From NCBI GenBank assembly GCA_002724575.1, contig PBPC01000091.1, positions 1 to 59,619 of the forward strand: a stretch of DNA of 59,619 nt, read 5' to 3'. Of this stretch, positions 1-8,615 are shown in pieces; position 1 is the first letter of the stretch; each line of letters starts with the position of its first letter. This stretch comes from Gemmatimonadota bacterium. Its GTDB lineage: Bacteria > Gemmatimonadota > Gemmatimonadetes > Longimicrobiales > Gaopeijiaceae. Position numbers and translations under genes: made by a program. The notes below the pieces were generated by a model. It saw only the letters and a program-made list of their open reading frames with translations. It was not told where the DNA came from and searched no databases.

Positions 1-12
1 AACGGTCGGCAT
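1..12 (-). CDS. frr: Start of a gene running off the window, probably ribosome recycling factor (frr)
   Basis: Only the first four codons (M-P-T-V) are present. A textbook Shine-Dalgarno GGAGGA lies three bases before the ATG on the minus strand, so a start codon here is well supported. The identity is inferred only from position: tsf-pyrH-frr is a very common bacterial gene order, and this gene follows pyrH on the same strand after about 75 bases. No protein-level evidence is available from four residues. Confidence 0.5.
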
Positions 13-86
13 AATTCCTCCACTAAGCTCAGGTCAAAGAGCACAGGCTCCAGTAGTATTTAACTAATCGCCTTTGACAACGACTA

Positions 87-812
87 CTAGGATACTAGGC
101 TTCCCACTCGCTCACCAAGGATGGCTCTCGCTACAGCACCCTGCTCTTCCAGGTTTAGGACAATGATAGGCAAGGAATTTTGCTTACAGAGCGCAACAGC
201 TGGCGTATCCATAACTGCAAGTTCACGCGCCACAACGTCCTGAAACGAAATCTCCGGAATGAACTCCGCATTGGGATCTGTGGCCGGGTCAGCTGTATAG
301 ACACCTCTAACTTTAGTTGCTTTTATTACAACATCAGATCCCATTTCAATAGCACGCAGAACTGCACCTGTATCAGTAGAGAAATAGGGGTTTCCAGTAC
401 CTCCAGCAAAAAGCACAACGCGTCCCTTCTCCATGTGCCGTAATGCTCGCCGACGGATATATGGTTCCGCAATCTCCTCCATCCGGATAGCAGTCATAAC
501 TCGGGTTTCAATTCCCTTGTGCTCCAGAAGGTCTTGAACTCCCAGAGCATTTATGACTGTGGCGAGCATCCCCATGTAGTCGGCTTGAACTCGATCCATT
601 CCGGATCGGGAAGCTATTGCACCCCTCACAATGTTGCCGCCGCCAATCACAACCCCCAAGGAGACACCCATTGAGGCAACGGACCCGATTTCTTCCGTTA
701 GGCGATCAACAACTTCCGGCGCGATACCAAAACCCTTGTCACCTGATAAAGCCTCACCAGAGAGCTTCAACATAACCTTCCGATATCTAAGCTCTTGAGA
801 GGGTTGGTTCAT
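87..812 (-). CDS. pyrH: UMP kinase (uridylate kinase)
   Basis: Cytosolic amino-acid-kinase-fold enzyme that phosphorylates UMP to UDP in pyrimidine nucleotide synthesis. The 241-residue length is normal. Visible family motifs are LKLSGEAL (15-22, phosphate-binding N-terminus), GGGNIVRG (57-64), FAGGTGNPYFSTDT (135-148) and KATKVRGVYTADP (164-176). It lies 51 bases downstream of tsf on the same strand, the usual rpsB-tsf-pyrH-frr order. The ATG at 812 has only a weak Shine-Dalgarno. I see no unusual feature. Confidence 0.97.
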   Translation of the reverse strand: MNQPSQELRYRKVMLKLSGEALSGDKGFGIAPEVVDRLTEEIGSVASMGVSLGVVIGGGNIVRGAIASRSGMDRVQADYMGMLATVINALGVQDLLEHKGIETRVMTAIRMEEIAEPYIRRRALRHMEKGRVVLFAGGTGNPYFSTDTGAVLRAIEMGSDVVIKATKVRGVYTADPATDPNAEFIPEISFQDVVARELAVMDTPAVALCKQNSLPIIVLNLEEQGAVARAILGERVGSLVS

Positions 813-863
813 CGAATTGGGTTTAGAGATCCTTTGTTGTCACCGGCAATTTGAAAAACAAAC

Positions 864-1484
864 TTACGTGGGTTCCTCGCCTACCTTTATCCGGGAAAAT
901 CGACCGACGCCAATCTTCTCCCCCGTTCTGGCCGACACTTCTGTGATCAAATCCTCGATGGTCTTGTCCTGATCCTTGACGAACTCTTGAGCAAGCAACG
1001 TGTTTTGCTTCAAGAACTTAGACATTTTTCCTTCGACTATTTTATCGATGATATGATCGGGCTTAGGGTCCCCTTCTTTAACTTGCTCTAGGTAGACACT
1101 TCGCTCTCGCTCAAGAACTTCGTCTGGAATTTGTTCCTGAGAGACGGCAATTGGTGCAGATGATGCGATATGAAGAGCGAGATCCTTCGCGAGTGCCCTA
1201 AAATCATCGGTGTTCGCAACAAAGTCCGTCTCACAGTTCAACTCAACAATCACGGCAGTCTTATTATCAAAATGCACATAACTTCCGATCGTCCCCTCAT
1301 TCGCAGCCTTTCCAGCACGCTTTGCGACTTTGGCGGCACCCTTTGCCCGGAGAAGGTCAACCCCCTTCTCAATATCACCCTCCATTTCCATCAATGCCCT
1401 CTTGCACTCCATCATACCTGCGCCCGTCATATCACGCAGTTTCTTAACATCCTTTGCGGATACCACCGTACCTGACTCACTCAT
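864..1484 (-). CDS. tsf: Translation elongation factor Ts
   Basis: Guanine nucleotide exchange factor for EF-Tu. The N-terminal UBA-like segment includes LRDMTGAGMMECKRAL (about 16-31), and the core carries the CETDFV signature (about 77-82). The reading frame extends seven codons further upstream, but I chose the ATG at 1484, giving MSESGTV and 206 residues. It has a GGGAG Shine-Dalgarno at good spacing, and family proteins begin just before the UBA segment. This start overlaps the rpsB stop by 8 bases, which suggests translational coupling. At 206 residues it is a compact, single-core-repeat EF-Ts rather than the longer E. coli type. Confidence 0.95.
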   Translation of the reverse strand: MSESGTVVSAKDVKKLRDMTGAGMMECKRALMEMEGDIEKGVDLLRAKGAAKVAKRAGKAANEGTIGSYVHFDNKTAVIVELNCETDFVANTDDFRALAKDLALHIASSAPIAVSQEQIPDEVLERERSVYLEQVKEGDPKPDHIIDKIVEGKMSKFLKQNTLLAQEFVKDQDKTIEDLITEVSARTGEKIGVGRFSRIKVGEEPT

Positions 1485-2496
1485 CCTTTTCTCCCTTAGC
1501 TGCATCCTCTACAGCAATTGGCACATCAGGATCTATACCGACTTCATCCGCTTTGCTAGAAGCTTCCGGAGAGCCTGTCCCTTCATCCTGGGCTGAATCT
1601 TCCAACTCAGTTTCAGCAACGGAGTTCTCCTCATCCGCAGTTGATGCTACTCGGTCATCTGAACCTAAGTGCTGGGCAATCACATCGGGTCGGGGCCGAC
1701 GCTTTCTTTTTGGCCTCCTGCGCTGCGGACGTTGTTTCTCCGTGGTCTCTCCTGTCTCAGTCGAATACGTGGTCGCCTCAAGGTCATCGATCCGTCGACG
1801 CTCACTATCTGGAACTTCCTTGCTGGCTACCGAAATTGACTCGGCAATCGCGTGCGTAATAAGAGATACCGACCGTATTGCATCGTCATTCCCAGGAACA
1901 GGAAAGTCTATTAGATCAGGGTCAGCGTTAGTGTCGGTAATCGCTATGATCGGAATGCCAAGCTTCGCAGCCTCGCGAACAGCTATGATTTCTCTCTTAG
2001 CATCAATTACAAAAACTGCTCCGGGGAGCCGTCCCATATCCTTTACCCCGGCTAGATACTTATCCAGCTTGATCCGCTCACGATCAATCATAAGGCGTTC
2101 TTTCTTGGTATAGAACTCAAAAGCATTTTCTTGTTGACCCCGCTCGAGTTCCTTCAATCTCCTAATCTGCTTCCGAATCGTCTGGAAGTTAGTGAGCATG
2201 CCTCCGAGCCAACGTTCCGTCACGAAAAATGCTCCTGACTCCTCCGCTTCCGTTTCAATTACTGAACGCAGCTGTTTCTTGGTGCAGACAAAGAGAACCT
2301 TATCCCCACGCAAAACGACCTCACGAGCTGCCTGCTGAGCAAGCTTTAAGCGGTCAAGTGTTTTTCTGAGGTCAATTATATGAATGCCGTTTCGTTCGGT
2401 GAAAATGAACGGCTTCATCTTTGGATTCCAGCGACGGGTTTGGTGACCGAAGTGAACTCCAGCCTCCAAGAGTTGTTCGAGGCCTACGTCAGACAT
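1477..2496 (-). CDS. rpsB: 30S ribosomal protein S2 (uS2) with long charged C-terminal tail
   Basis: The conserved S2 fold covers about residues 1-225, including LLEAGVHFGHQTRRWNPKM (9-27), the WLGGMLTN motif (96-103) and IPIIAITDTNADPDLIDFPV (181-200). The protein is 339 residues, roughly 100 more than the usual ~240. The extra part holds a strongly basic block (about 255-270, RRPQ and KRKRRPRP patches) followed by an acidic Asp/Glu/Ser-rich segment (about 280-339). The frame is open and continuous, and the end overlaps the tsf start, so the extension is not a misread. The function of the tail is unknown. Confidence 0.96.
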   Translation of the reverse strand: MSDVGLEQLLEAGVHFGHQTRRWNPKMKPFIFTERNGIHIIDLRKTLDRLKLAQQAAREVVLRGDKVLFVCTKKQLRSVIETEAEESGAFFVTERWLGGMLTNFQTIRKQIRRLKELERGQQENAFEFYTKKERLMIDRERIKLDKYLAGVKDMGRLPGAVFVIDAKREIIAVREAAKLGIPIIAITDTNADPDLIDFPVPGNDDAIRSVSLITHAIAESISVASKEVPDSERRRIDDLEATTYSTETGETTEKQRPQRRRPKRKRRPRPDVIAQHLGSDDRVASTADEENSVAETELEDSAQDEGTGSPEASSKADEVGIDPDVPIAVEDAAKGEKDE

Positions 2497-2576
2497 ACCA
2501 CCTTCTCTGTTTTGGGGGGCCGATTACGCCCCGATCAAGATGCCGACGGCTTTATTCGCACGCCGGTTACTGACAA

Positions 2577-2975
2577 CTAACGCTTAGAGAACTGAAAGCG
2601 TTTACGAGCTTTAGGTCGGCCAGGTTTCTTCCGTTCAACCTGACGCGCATCTCTTGTAAGCATCCCCTTACCTCTAAGAATTGGTCGCATTTCCTCATCG
2701 TGCACAACGAGAGCACGCGATAGACCCATTCGCACTGCGTCGGATTGTCCAGTAAGTCCTCCGCCATGAACACGTACTGTCACGTCGAACTGACCCTCTA
2801 ACTCTGTAGTTCGTAGTGGCTCAACAGCCCGTAGCTGATGCGCTTCCCTTGGGAAGTAATCTGTCATGGAACGTCCATTTACAGTCCATTCGCCTGTGCC
2901 GGGGCGAAGCATCACCCGAGCGACGGATCGCTTACGTCGTCCCACTGTTTGAATCTGACTCTGCTCAGTGCTCAT
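2577..2975 (-). CDS. rpsI: 30S ribosomal protein S9 (uS9)
   Basis: Component of the 30S head whose C-terminal tail reaches the P-site tRNA. The sequence shows the S9 pattern: [11 protein letters not shown] near the start, GRSMTDYF, the glycine-rich [21 protein letters not shown], and the C-terminal [19 protein letters not shown] ending in the invariant basic K-R. Length 132 is normal. It lies 18 bases downstream of rplM, the conserved L13-S9 pair. Confidence 0.97.
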   Translation of the reverse strand: MSTEQSQIQTVGRRKRSVARVMLRPGTGEWTVNGRSMTDYFPREAHQLRAVEPLRTTELEGQFDVTVRVHGGGLTGQSDAVRMGLSRALVVHDEEMRPILRGKGMLTRDARQVERKKPGRPKARKRFQFSKR

Positions 2976-2993
2976 CTAGCGTTCGATCAATCC

Positions 2994-3422
2994 TCATAGA
3001 TTTAAGGGCTTAGGATCCTGTCCATCATGTGGGTGTTCTGCCCCGGCATACACCCTGAGCTTCTTCCGCATTGCTCGCCCAAGGTTGTTTTTCGGAAGCA
3101 TACCTTTGACTGCCAGTTCAACTACCCGCTCGGGATGAGACTTGATCATACGACTAAATGGAATGTGTCTCTCACCACCCATGTAACCCGAATGACGGAA
3201 GTACGTTTTTTGGTCAGCCTTTCTGCCTGTCAGCCAAACTTTATCGGCATTTATGACAACGACGTTGTCTCCCGTATCAAGATGGGGAGTAAAAATTGGC
3301 TTGTGTTTGCCACGAAGTACCGTTGCAATTTGAGTAGCTAGGCGTCCGAGCGGCTTTTCAGCAGCGTCGACGATCCACCAGTCTCTAGATATGTCTTGGG
3401 CTTTCGGCGTGTAAGTTTTCAT
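2994..3422 (-). CDS. rplM: 50S ribosomal protein L13 (uL13)
   Basis: Early-assembly 50S protein. Diagnostic segments are [18 protein letters not shown], the [23 protein letters not shown] region and [23 protein letters not shown]. The open frame continues 13 codons upstream to a TTG, but I set the start at the ATG at 3422, giving MKTYTPK and 142 residues, where L13 proteins normally begin. No clear Shine-Dalgarno is visible. It is the first gene of the rplM-rpsI(-rpsB-tsf-pyrH) run, directly behind a strong promoter at 3464-3492. Confidence 0.96.
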   Translation of the reverse strand: MKTYTPKAQDISRDWWIVDAAEKPLGRLATQIATVLRGKHKPIFTPHLDTGDNVVVINADKVWLTGRKADQKTYFRHSGYMGGERHIPFSRMIKSHPERVVELAVKGMLPKNNLGRAMRKKLRVYAGAEHPHDGQDPKPLNL

Positions 3423-3463
3423 GCCGGACAATGTAAGATTTTTCCGATAAAATATAGCCAAAA

Positions 3464-3492
3464 ATGATATCTGTAGTGCGAAATGGTGTCAA
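3464..3492 (-). promoter_or_regulatory. Near-consensus sigma70 promoter for rplM-rpsI and likely downstream ribosomal genes
   Basis: On the minus strand a perfect TTGACA (3487-3492) is followed by exactly 17 bases and TATCAT (3464-3469, five of six to consensus). Transcription would begin near 3457, leaving a leader of about 35 bases before the rplM ATG. It sits in the gap between the sigma factor stop and rplM, as expected for a ribosomal protein operon promoter. The call is by motif only. Confidence 0.75.
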
Positions 3493-3561
3493 CGGAAGTT
3501 CGGGTCTACTTGACTGTGATTCTCAATAATCCTGACTCCTCTCTGTTTCCCAGTATAGGCC

Positions 3562-4413
3562 CTACCTAAAGGTCTCAAGAAATTTAGCTCGTGAAGCGTG
3601 GCGCAGCCGTAACAAGGCCTTTTCTTTGATCTGCCGCACTCGTTCACGCGTGACGCCAAGAATAGAGCCAATCTCCTCAAGAGTCATCGGTTCTTGATCA
3701 TCAAGTCCAAAATAGAGGGTTAGGATTTTCGCTTCCCGCTCCTTCAGAGACGCGAGTGCTACCTCAATCGTATCACCAAGCGCACGCTCATAGGTCTTCT
3801 GTTCAGGACCGGGTGAATACTTGTCAGGAAGATAGTCGAGAAGGCGACCGTTCTCTCCTGGTTTTATCGGAGAATCGAGAGAAAGATGAGAGTGTGACAC
3901 TCCTAAGGTCCCGCGTACTTCTTCTTCGCTGAGCTCCAGTTCCCGTGCAAGCTCTTTAACCGTAGGTTCTCTTCCAAGTTCTTGTAATAGTTCTGAACTC
4001 CGCCGACCAATACGATAGAGTGCGCCAGCACGATTCAGAGGGACTCGAACAATCCGGGCCTGTTCTGCAAGCGTCTGAAGTATCGCCTGGCGTATCCACC
4101 AAACGGCATAGCTGATGAACCTTATTCCTTTCGTCTGATCAAATTTTTGAGCCGCTCGGATTAGTCCTAAGTTGCCCTCATTTATCAGATCTTGGAGCGG
4201 AACACCTTGGTTCTGGTACTTCTTCGCAACCGAGACAACAAATCGAAGATTTGAGCGAACTAGTTTATCAAGTCCATCCGTATCTCCATCTTCGATGAGC
4301 TTTCCCAGCCGAACCTCTTCTTCACGATCGATAAGAGGGTAACGTCCGATCTCCTTGAAGTATTGGTCCAACGATCCTTCGTTCAAGAATCCACGGCGGC
4401 TGGAGGAAGTCAT
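3562..4413 (-). CDS. rpoD: Primary-type sigma-70 factor, short form without region 1.1
   Basis: Promoter-recognition subunit of RNA polymerase. Region 1.2 is seen in LDQYFKEIGRYPLIDREEEV. Regions 2.1-2.4 include NLRFVVSVAKKYQNQG, LINEGNLGLIRAAQKFD and ISYAVWWIRQAI. Regions 3 and 4 follow, with the region 4.2 helix-turn-helix VTRERVRQIKEKALLRLRH and the RpoD-like end SRAKFLETF. I start at the ATG at 4413 (283 residues); an upstream TTG at 4464 would add 17 residues with no family counterpart. The length and missing region 1.1 resemble the short housekeeping sigma of Bacteroidota-like lineages. It could be a group 2 paralogue, but the region 2.4/4.2 signatures look primary. Confidence 0.9.
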   Translation of the reverse strand: MTSSSRRGFLNEGSLDQYFKEIGRYPLIDREEEVRLGKLIEDGDTDGLDKLVRSNLRFVVSVAKKYQNQGVPLQDLINEGNLGLIRAAQKFDQTKGIRFISYAVWWIRQAILQTLAEQARIVRVPLNRAGALYRIGRRSSELLQELGREPTVKELARELELSEEEVRGTLGVSHSHLSLDSPIKPGENGRLLDYLPDKYSPGPEQKTYERALGDTIEVALASLKEREAKILTLYFGLDDQEPMTLEEIGSILGVTRERVRQIKEKALLRLRHASRAKFLETFR

Positions 4414-4575
4414 CAATAGCGCGGTCAGCTTGAGGACAGGACCAACTAACTCCTGCCGTTCCAATCATTCGCTCGACAGGGAACTTGGTTCCGGTGAACA
4501 GAATCAGGGTTGATTGACTGGGACGCAACCAGGGCTCTCCCTAGAATCACCCTGGAAGGACATCGAAATTACGTC

Positions 4576-5937
4576 CTAGTCCTCTCTCACAAGACCATAT
4601 TTTTCAATTTTCTTATAGAGGTTGGACCTGGGCATTTCAATACGGCGTGCAGTTTCAGCCACATTCCAATCATTTGCTCGAAGCTTTCCTAGAATGTAGG
4701 CGCGTTCGGCCTCTTCCTTGAACGCACTGAAATTACTTAGCGCCAATAGTTCTCTTCCTGGATTAGCAGATCTTGCTCCTGAGATCGTGAGCGAATCAAC
4801 ATCATCAGAGGTGATTTCACTACCATCCGAGAGGATCAACAAGCGCTCTACAGTATTGCGCAATTCGCGAACATTACCAGGCCAAGTCAATGTCTTTAAT
4901 CGCTCTATCGCCGCATCGGAAAAGACACGTGGTGCACTTCCCTCACGAGTAGACATTTCCGTGCTAAAGTGAGTTACTAGCATTGGTATATCTTCTCGGC
5001 GCTCACTCAAAGATGGTACCCTGATCGGCACTACATTTAGCCGGTAAAACAGGTCTTCTCGAAAACCTCCATCTTCAATTTCCTGTTCAAGGTCCTTGTT
5101 AGTCGCCGAAAGAACTCGAACATCGACTTCAATCGGTTCCGATCCCCCAATTCTGGTTAAGACTCCCTGCTCCAGTACCCGGAGCACTTTAGCCTGTGCA
5201 TCCGAAGACATATCACCGATTTCATCAAGGAAAAGTGTACCCCCATTCGCTTGTTCAAACTTCCCTGCTCGATCAGAGAAAGCCCCAGTGAACGACCCTC
5301 TCAAGTGTCCGAACAATTCAGATTCAATTAACTCTGATGGAATCGCGGCACAATTAACTTCAATGAATACGGCATCGGACCGTGATGACAGTCGGTGAAT
5401 AGCACGAGCGACAAGTTCCTTCCCGGTACCATTGTCGCCAGAGATCAATATTCGAGCATCTGTCGCTGCCACCTTCTCAATCCGCTCAAGAACACGACGG
5501 AGCGGTGGTGAATCACCCACTATTTCATAGCGACTCTCAACCTGGCTCCGGAGTTCCTCCATGCTTTCTGTGAGACCCTTCAACTCCAATGCTCGGCGAA
5601 AAGTGACTAAAAGGCGATCCGTATCCAAAGGTTTCTGCAGGAAGTCATAAGCACCCTTTCGGGTCGCCTCCAGCGCGGTATCGATAGTCCCATGACCCGA
5701 AATCATGATTACCAGAGACTGTGGACTTTCATACTCAAGCCTAGCAAGCACTTCCAGGCCATCCATTGCTGGCATCTTTACATCCAAGAACACTAGGTCT
5801 GGCTGGAATGCGTTAGCCAGCAGAAGAGCGTCTGGCCCATCCTCTGCTACACGGACTTCTTGACCCTCATACTCAAACACCTGTGCAAGGGCGTCACGAA
5901 TTCCCTTCTCGTCATCGACGATCAACACTCGGGCCAT
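4576..5937 (-). CDS. Sigma54-dependent response regulator, NtrX/NtrC type
   Basis: Cytosolic transcription activator of 453 residues. An N-terminal receiver domain (about 1-115, acceptor Asp52 in VFLDVKMP) is followed by an AAA+ domain with Walker A GDNGTGKE (167-174) and Walker B GGTLFLDEIGD (232-242), then a Fis-type helix-turn-helix (about 425-450). The sigma54-contact loop reads GSFTGA (214-219), with Ser replacing the usual second-position Ala. Its start directly abuts the stop of the upstream membrane-anchored gene (TAGATG), implying coupled translation. The most plausible partner kinase in the window is the NtrY-like protein at 11890-15960, about 6 kb away. The pairing is inferred. Confidence 0.92.
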   Translation of the reverse strand: MARVLIVDDEKGIRDALAQVFEYEGQEVRVAEDGPDALLLANAFQPDLVFLDVKMPAMDGLEVLARLEYESPQSLVIMISGHGTIDTALEATRKGAYDFLQKPLDTDRLLVTFRRALELKGLTESMEELRSQVESRYEIVGDSPPLRRVLERIEKVAATDARILISGDNGTGKELVARAIHRLSSRSDAVFIEVNCAAIPSELIESELFGHLRGSFTGAFSDRAGKFEQANGGTLFLDEIGDMSSDAQAKVLRVLEQGVLTRIGGSEPIEVDVRVLSATNKDLEQEIEDGGFREDLFYRLNVVPIRVPSLSERREDIPMLVTHFSTEMSTREGSAPRVFSDAAIERLKTLTWPGNVRELRNTVERLLILSDGSEITSDDVDSLTISGARSANPGRELLALSNFSAFKEEAERAYILGKLRANDWNVAETARRIEMPRSNLYKKIEKYGLVRED

Positions 5938-6600
5938 CTAGTTTTCCCCATCTTTAGCAAATTCTTCTATTTCAGGATTAGCTGATAAAAAGAGACTATC
6001 GCCTTGCACAAACGCCGACTCTATGCCGTCGGGTTTCGGTATCAATAGAGCATTCCGAGGTAGGGCCTTTCGTCCTTCTCGTCCGAAGGCTGTCAAGATT
6101 GCGGGTATCAGACTTGAGGGCATCGGTATCTTGACCATCCAGAGTTTATTGATGATCAAAGAAAAATAGCTTTGATCTAGTGACGCGATTACACCCTGCA
6201 TTTCAACCGTCATGGTATCTGGTAGAAGCCCAATGATTTCATCCAGTTTTGGCAGACCCGGAAACTCCCCCGCAATAACAAGCCCAGATAACCTGACTTG
6301 TCCTTCTTCAAATCCTACTCTCGGCTCTAGTAGGCCTGGAGGTATGATCCCCGGAATCGCATAGCGGACCACTGATGATATCTCGACGCTACTTAGTGCA
6401 AGCTTGTCATCTGATTCACCCCAGCGCAGTTGCTCAACACGATCCATCGTGAGATCAGAGAGGGCTAGGCTAGGGTGGACATCCTCTATACATCCCTGAC
6501 AGATATCTGCATCTAGAAAACGATTGACTGGGATGAGGCCCCATCTCAAGCCTGCGTATGTAGCGGGAATGAGAAGGCCTAAAAGCATCAATTTCTTCAT
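5938..6600 (-). CDS. Membrane-anchored protein of unknown function
   Basis: A 220-residue protein with a hydrophobic N-terminal segment (MLLGLLIPATYAGLRW, about 4-19) that could be a signal anchor. The rest looks like an extracytoplasmic beta-rich domain with alternating hydrophobic stretches (VRLSGLVIAGEFPGLPKL, MTVEMQGVIASL). A faint resemblance to LmeA/DUF2993-type lipid-binding domains is possible, but I cannot confirm it. The stop codon is immediately followed by the ATG of the sigma54 activator, so the two are likely cotranslated. It may be an envelope sensor or accessory for that regulator (inference). Confidence 0.7.
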   Translation of the reverse strand: MKKLMLLGLLIPATYAGLRWGLIPVNRFLDADICQGCIEDVHPSLALSDLTMDRVEQLRWGESDDKLALSSVEISSVVRYAIPGIIPPGLLEPRVGFEEGQVRLSGLVIAGEFPGLPKLDEIIGLLPDTMTVEMQGVIASLDQSYFSLIINKLWMVKIPMPSSLIPAILTAFGREGRKALPRNALLIPKPDGIESAFVQGDSLFLSANPEIEEFAKDGEN

Positions 6601-6616
6601 ACACTACCTAGCCTTC

Positions 6617-7180
6617 TCAAGCAGAGGCCAGCTTAGCACTGGAAACTACATTATAACGGGCACCATTCTTGGATAGCTGACTACGGATAAGATTAATCCT
6701 ATCTACCTTCAATGCCCCAGTGAAATCCAACTCGGCGAGCAACTTATCAAGTCCACGAAACATACCCGCGCCATCCTTTCCCTTTGCTCGAGCAAGTGTG
6801 ATATGCGGATGGAATCTCCTCATTTCAGACTCGAAACCACACTCGGCCAAAGCCCGCTCTAGATCCTGCTTCAAGCACCTGAGTTTGGGGCTTGCGCCGA
6901 GCCCAAGCCAAATCAGATTTGGAGAACGAATACTCGGGAAAGCACCAAACCCACCCAGAACAATCGAAAATACTGCGTTCTTGTTCGCCACCTCGGACAT
7001 TGTTTCCTCGATTTGCTCTACCCGCTCACTATTCACATCTCCAAGAAATTTCATTGTAATATGGAAGTGTTCTTTACGGATCCAACGCAAGGGAAAATCC
7101 TCCTCCCGTAAAAGCTGAGTTGCACTCTGGATCCGCTGGCACTCCCTTTTGGGGAGATTCAAGCCTATGAAGAGGCGCAT
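6617..7180 (-). CDS. thpR: RNA 2',3'-cyclic phosphodiesterase (2H family)
   Basis: A 2H-phosphoesterase-fold protein with the two catalytic HxTx motifs: HITMKFLG (about 40-47) and HPHITLAR (about 123-130). Family members open 2',3'-cyclic phosphates on RNA ends. The N-terminus MRLFIGLNLP matches the family, so I start at the ATG at 7180 (187 residues) rather than at the TTG five codons upstream. It is 16 bases upstream of the membrane-anchored unknown gene, in the same minus-strand run. Confidence 0.9.
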   Translation of the reverse strand: MRLFIGLNLPKRECQRIQSATQLLREEDFPLRWIRKEHFHITMKFLGDVNSERVEQIEETMSEVANKNAVFSIVLGGFGAFPSIRSPNLIWLGLGASPKLRCLKQDLERALAECGFESEMRRFHPHITLARAKGKDGAGMFRGLDKLLAELDFTGALKVDRINLIRSQLSKNGARYNVVSSAKLASA

Positions 7181-7438
7181 CTGACTTTGATTCAATGGTT
7201 GAATTAGAGGAGGCGCGTTTTGATACCAGTAACACCCTGATAACTAATGACTTGATCCATTATTTTGGGCGTGAACGGATAAGGTAGGTACCAGTCCTGT
7301 GAGGCGTCGAGATATCATGACAAATATCCCGTCCAACAAGAACAGAAATAGACCATGGGTTGTGTTACTTATCAGTGCTCTATAGGATGGCCGGCGCTAC
7401 TTGGGGGTACTCATCAAAAAATCGTCCGGAGAGTGTGA

Positions 7439-8581
7439 ATGAGGTTAGCTGTTCTTAAGGAAACCTGTTCCACGGAAAACAGAGTCGCGTTGGTTCCCTT
7501 AGGTGTTAAAGCTTTGGTGAAGCGGGGACTCACTGTGACTGTCCAATCAGGTGCAGGGGAAACATCTGGAATCTCGGACCTCATCTACCAGGAAGCCGGC
7601 GCTGAAATCGCAAGCAACGCCCAGGACACCCTCAAGGATGCGAAAGTTGTTTTGGTTGTTAATCCGCCGCCTTCTAATGCGCTTGACCTGCTTTCTGAGG
7701 GCTCGATACTGGTAGGATTTCTTGACCCATTGTCGAATTCTGAGCTAGTAAGTCGACTTGTAGAACTAAATGTTACTGGGATTTCCATGGAACTCGTCCC
7801 TCGAATTACAAGGGCCCAATCCATGGATGCCCTCTCCTCACAAGCTACTGTGGCGGGCTATAAGGCAGTTTTACTAGCTGCTAACCACCTTCCAAAATTT
7901 CTACCGATGTTTACTACGGCTGCAGGCACGATCCGGCCAGCCAAAGCACTTATACTCGGGGCAGGAGTTGCGGGACTTCAGGCAATTGCCACAGCAAGAA
8001 GGTTAGGAGCAGTCGTAGAGGCCTTTGATGTGCGACCAGCTGTAAAAGAACAAGTTGAGAGCCTAGGTGCATCATTCCTTGAATCAGAAGAAGAGGTCAC
8101 TGCTGAAGGAGAAGGGGGATATGCGAAAGAGCTCACAGAAGACCAGCATCATAAGGAACTTGAACTGATCGGTGATGCACTAGCAGATACGGATATCGTG
8201 ATCACTACTGCTCAAATTCCTGGCAGAGAAGCCCCGGTCCTCATCACTGAAGATATGGTTAAAACCATGAAATACGGGTCAGTGATCGTTGACCTCGCCT
8301 CTGAAAGCGGAGGTAATTGCGAACTGAGCGAGGCTGGAGAAACCGTACTAGCACACGGAGTCCAAATTCTGGGTCCTTCAAATCTACCAACGAGCATCCC
8401 AGTACACTCCAGCCAAATGTATTCAAAAAATATTGTCACCCTAATCAGCGAATTTCTTGGGGAAGATGGTGAACTCCAATTGGATTTTGAAAATGATGTG
8501 GTAGGACCCTCTACCGTAACACACGGGGGTGAGGTTCGGAATGAACGTGTACAGTCGGCAATGCGATCAAATAGCCTGTGA
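7439..8581 (+). CDS. pntAA: NAD(P) transhydrogenase subunit alpha part 1
   Basis: NAD(H)-binding domain I of the proton-translocating transhydrogenase, a peripheral cytosolic subunit. It has the alanine dehydrogenase/PNT N-terminal opening MRLAVLKETCSTENRVALVP and a Rossmann dinucleotide motif ALILGAGVAGLQAIATARRLGA. The loop region that contacts the NADP-binding domain contains IVDLASESGGNCELS. The 380-residue length fits the split three-gene form. The ATG at 7439 has GGAGAG upstream. It is the first gene of pntAA-pntAB-pntB. Confidence 0.96.
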   Translation: MRLAVLKETCSTENRVALVPLGVKALVKRGLTVTVQSGAGETSGISDLIYQEAGAEIASNAQDTLKDAKVVLVVNPPPSNALDLLSEGSILVGFLDPLSNSELVSRLVELNVTGISMELVPRITRAQSMDALSSQATVAGYKAVLLAANHLPKFLPMFTTAAGTIRPAKALILGAGVAGLQAIATARRLGAVVEAFDVRPAVKEQVESLGASFLESEEEVTAEGEGGYAKELTEDQHHKELELIGDALADTDIVITTAQIPGREAPVLITEDMVKTMKYGSVIVDLASESGGNCELSEAGETVLAHGVQILGPSNLPTSIPVHSSQMYSKNIVTLISEFLGEDGELQLDFENDVVGPSTVTHGGEVRNERVQSAMRSNSL

Positions 8582-8615
8582 ACCGGGCTAACAACTTCAC
8601 CTCCCAGGAGAACTA

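Noticed and set aside
1454-2113. 219-codon open frame on the plus strand opposite rpsB
   Set aside because: Shadow of the real rpsB gene: serine/arginine-rich, no family features, no ribosome binding site.
4529-4555. CCAGGG/CCCTGG inverted repeat between the sigma54 activator and the sigma factor gene
   Set aside because: Six base pairs with a 15-base loop and no T-run; too weak to call a terminator.
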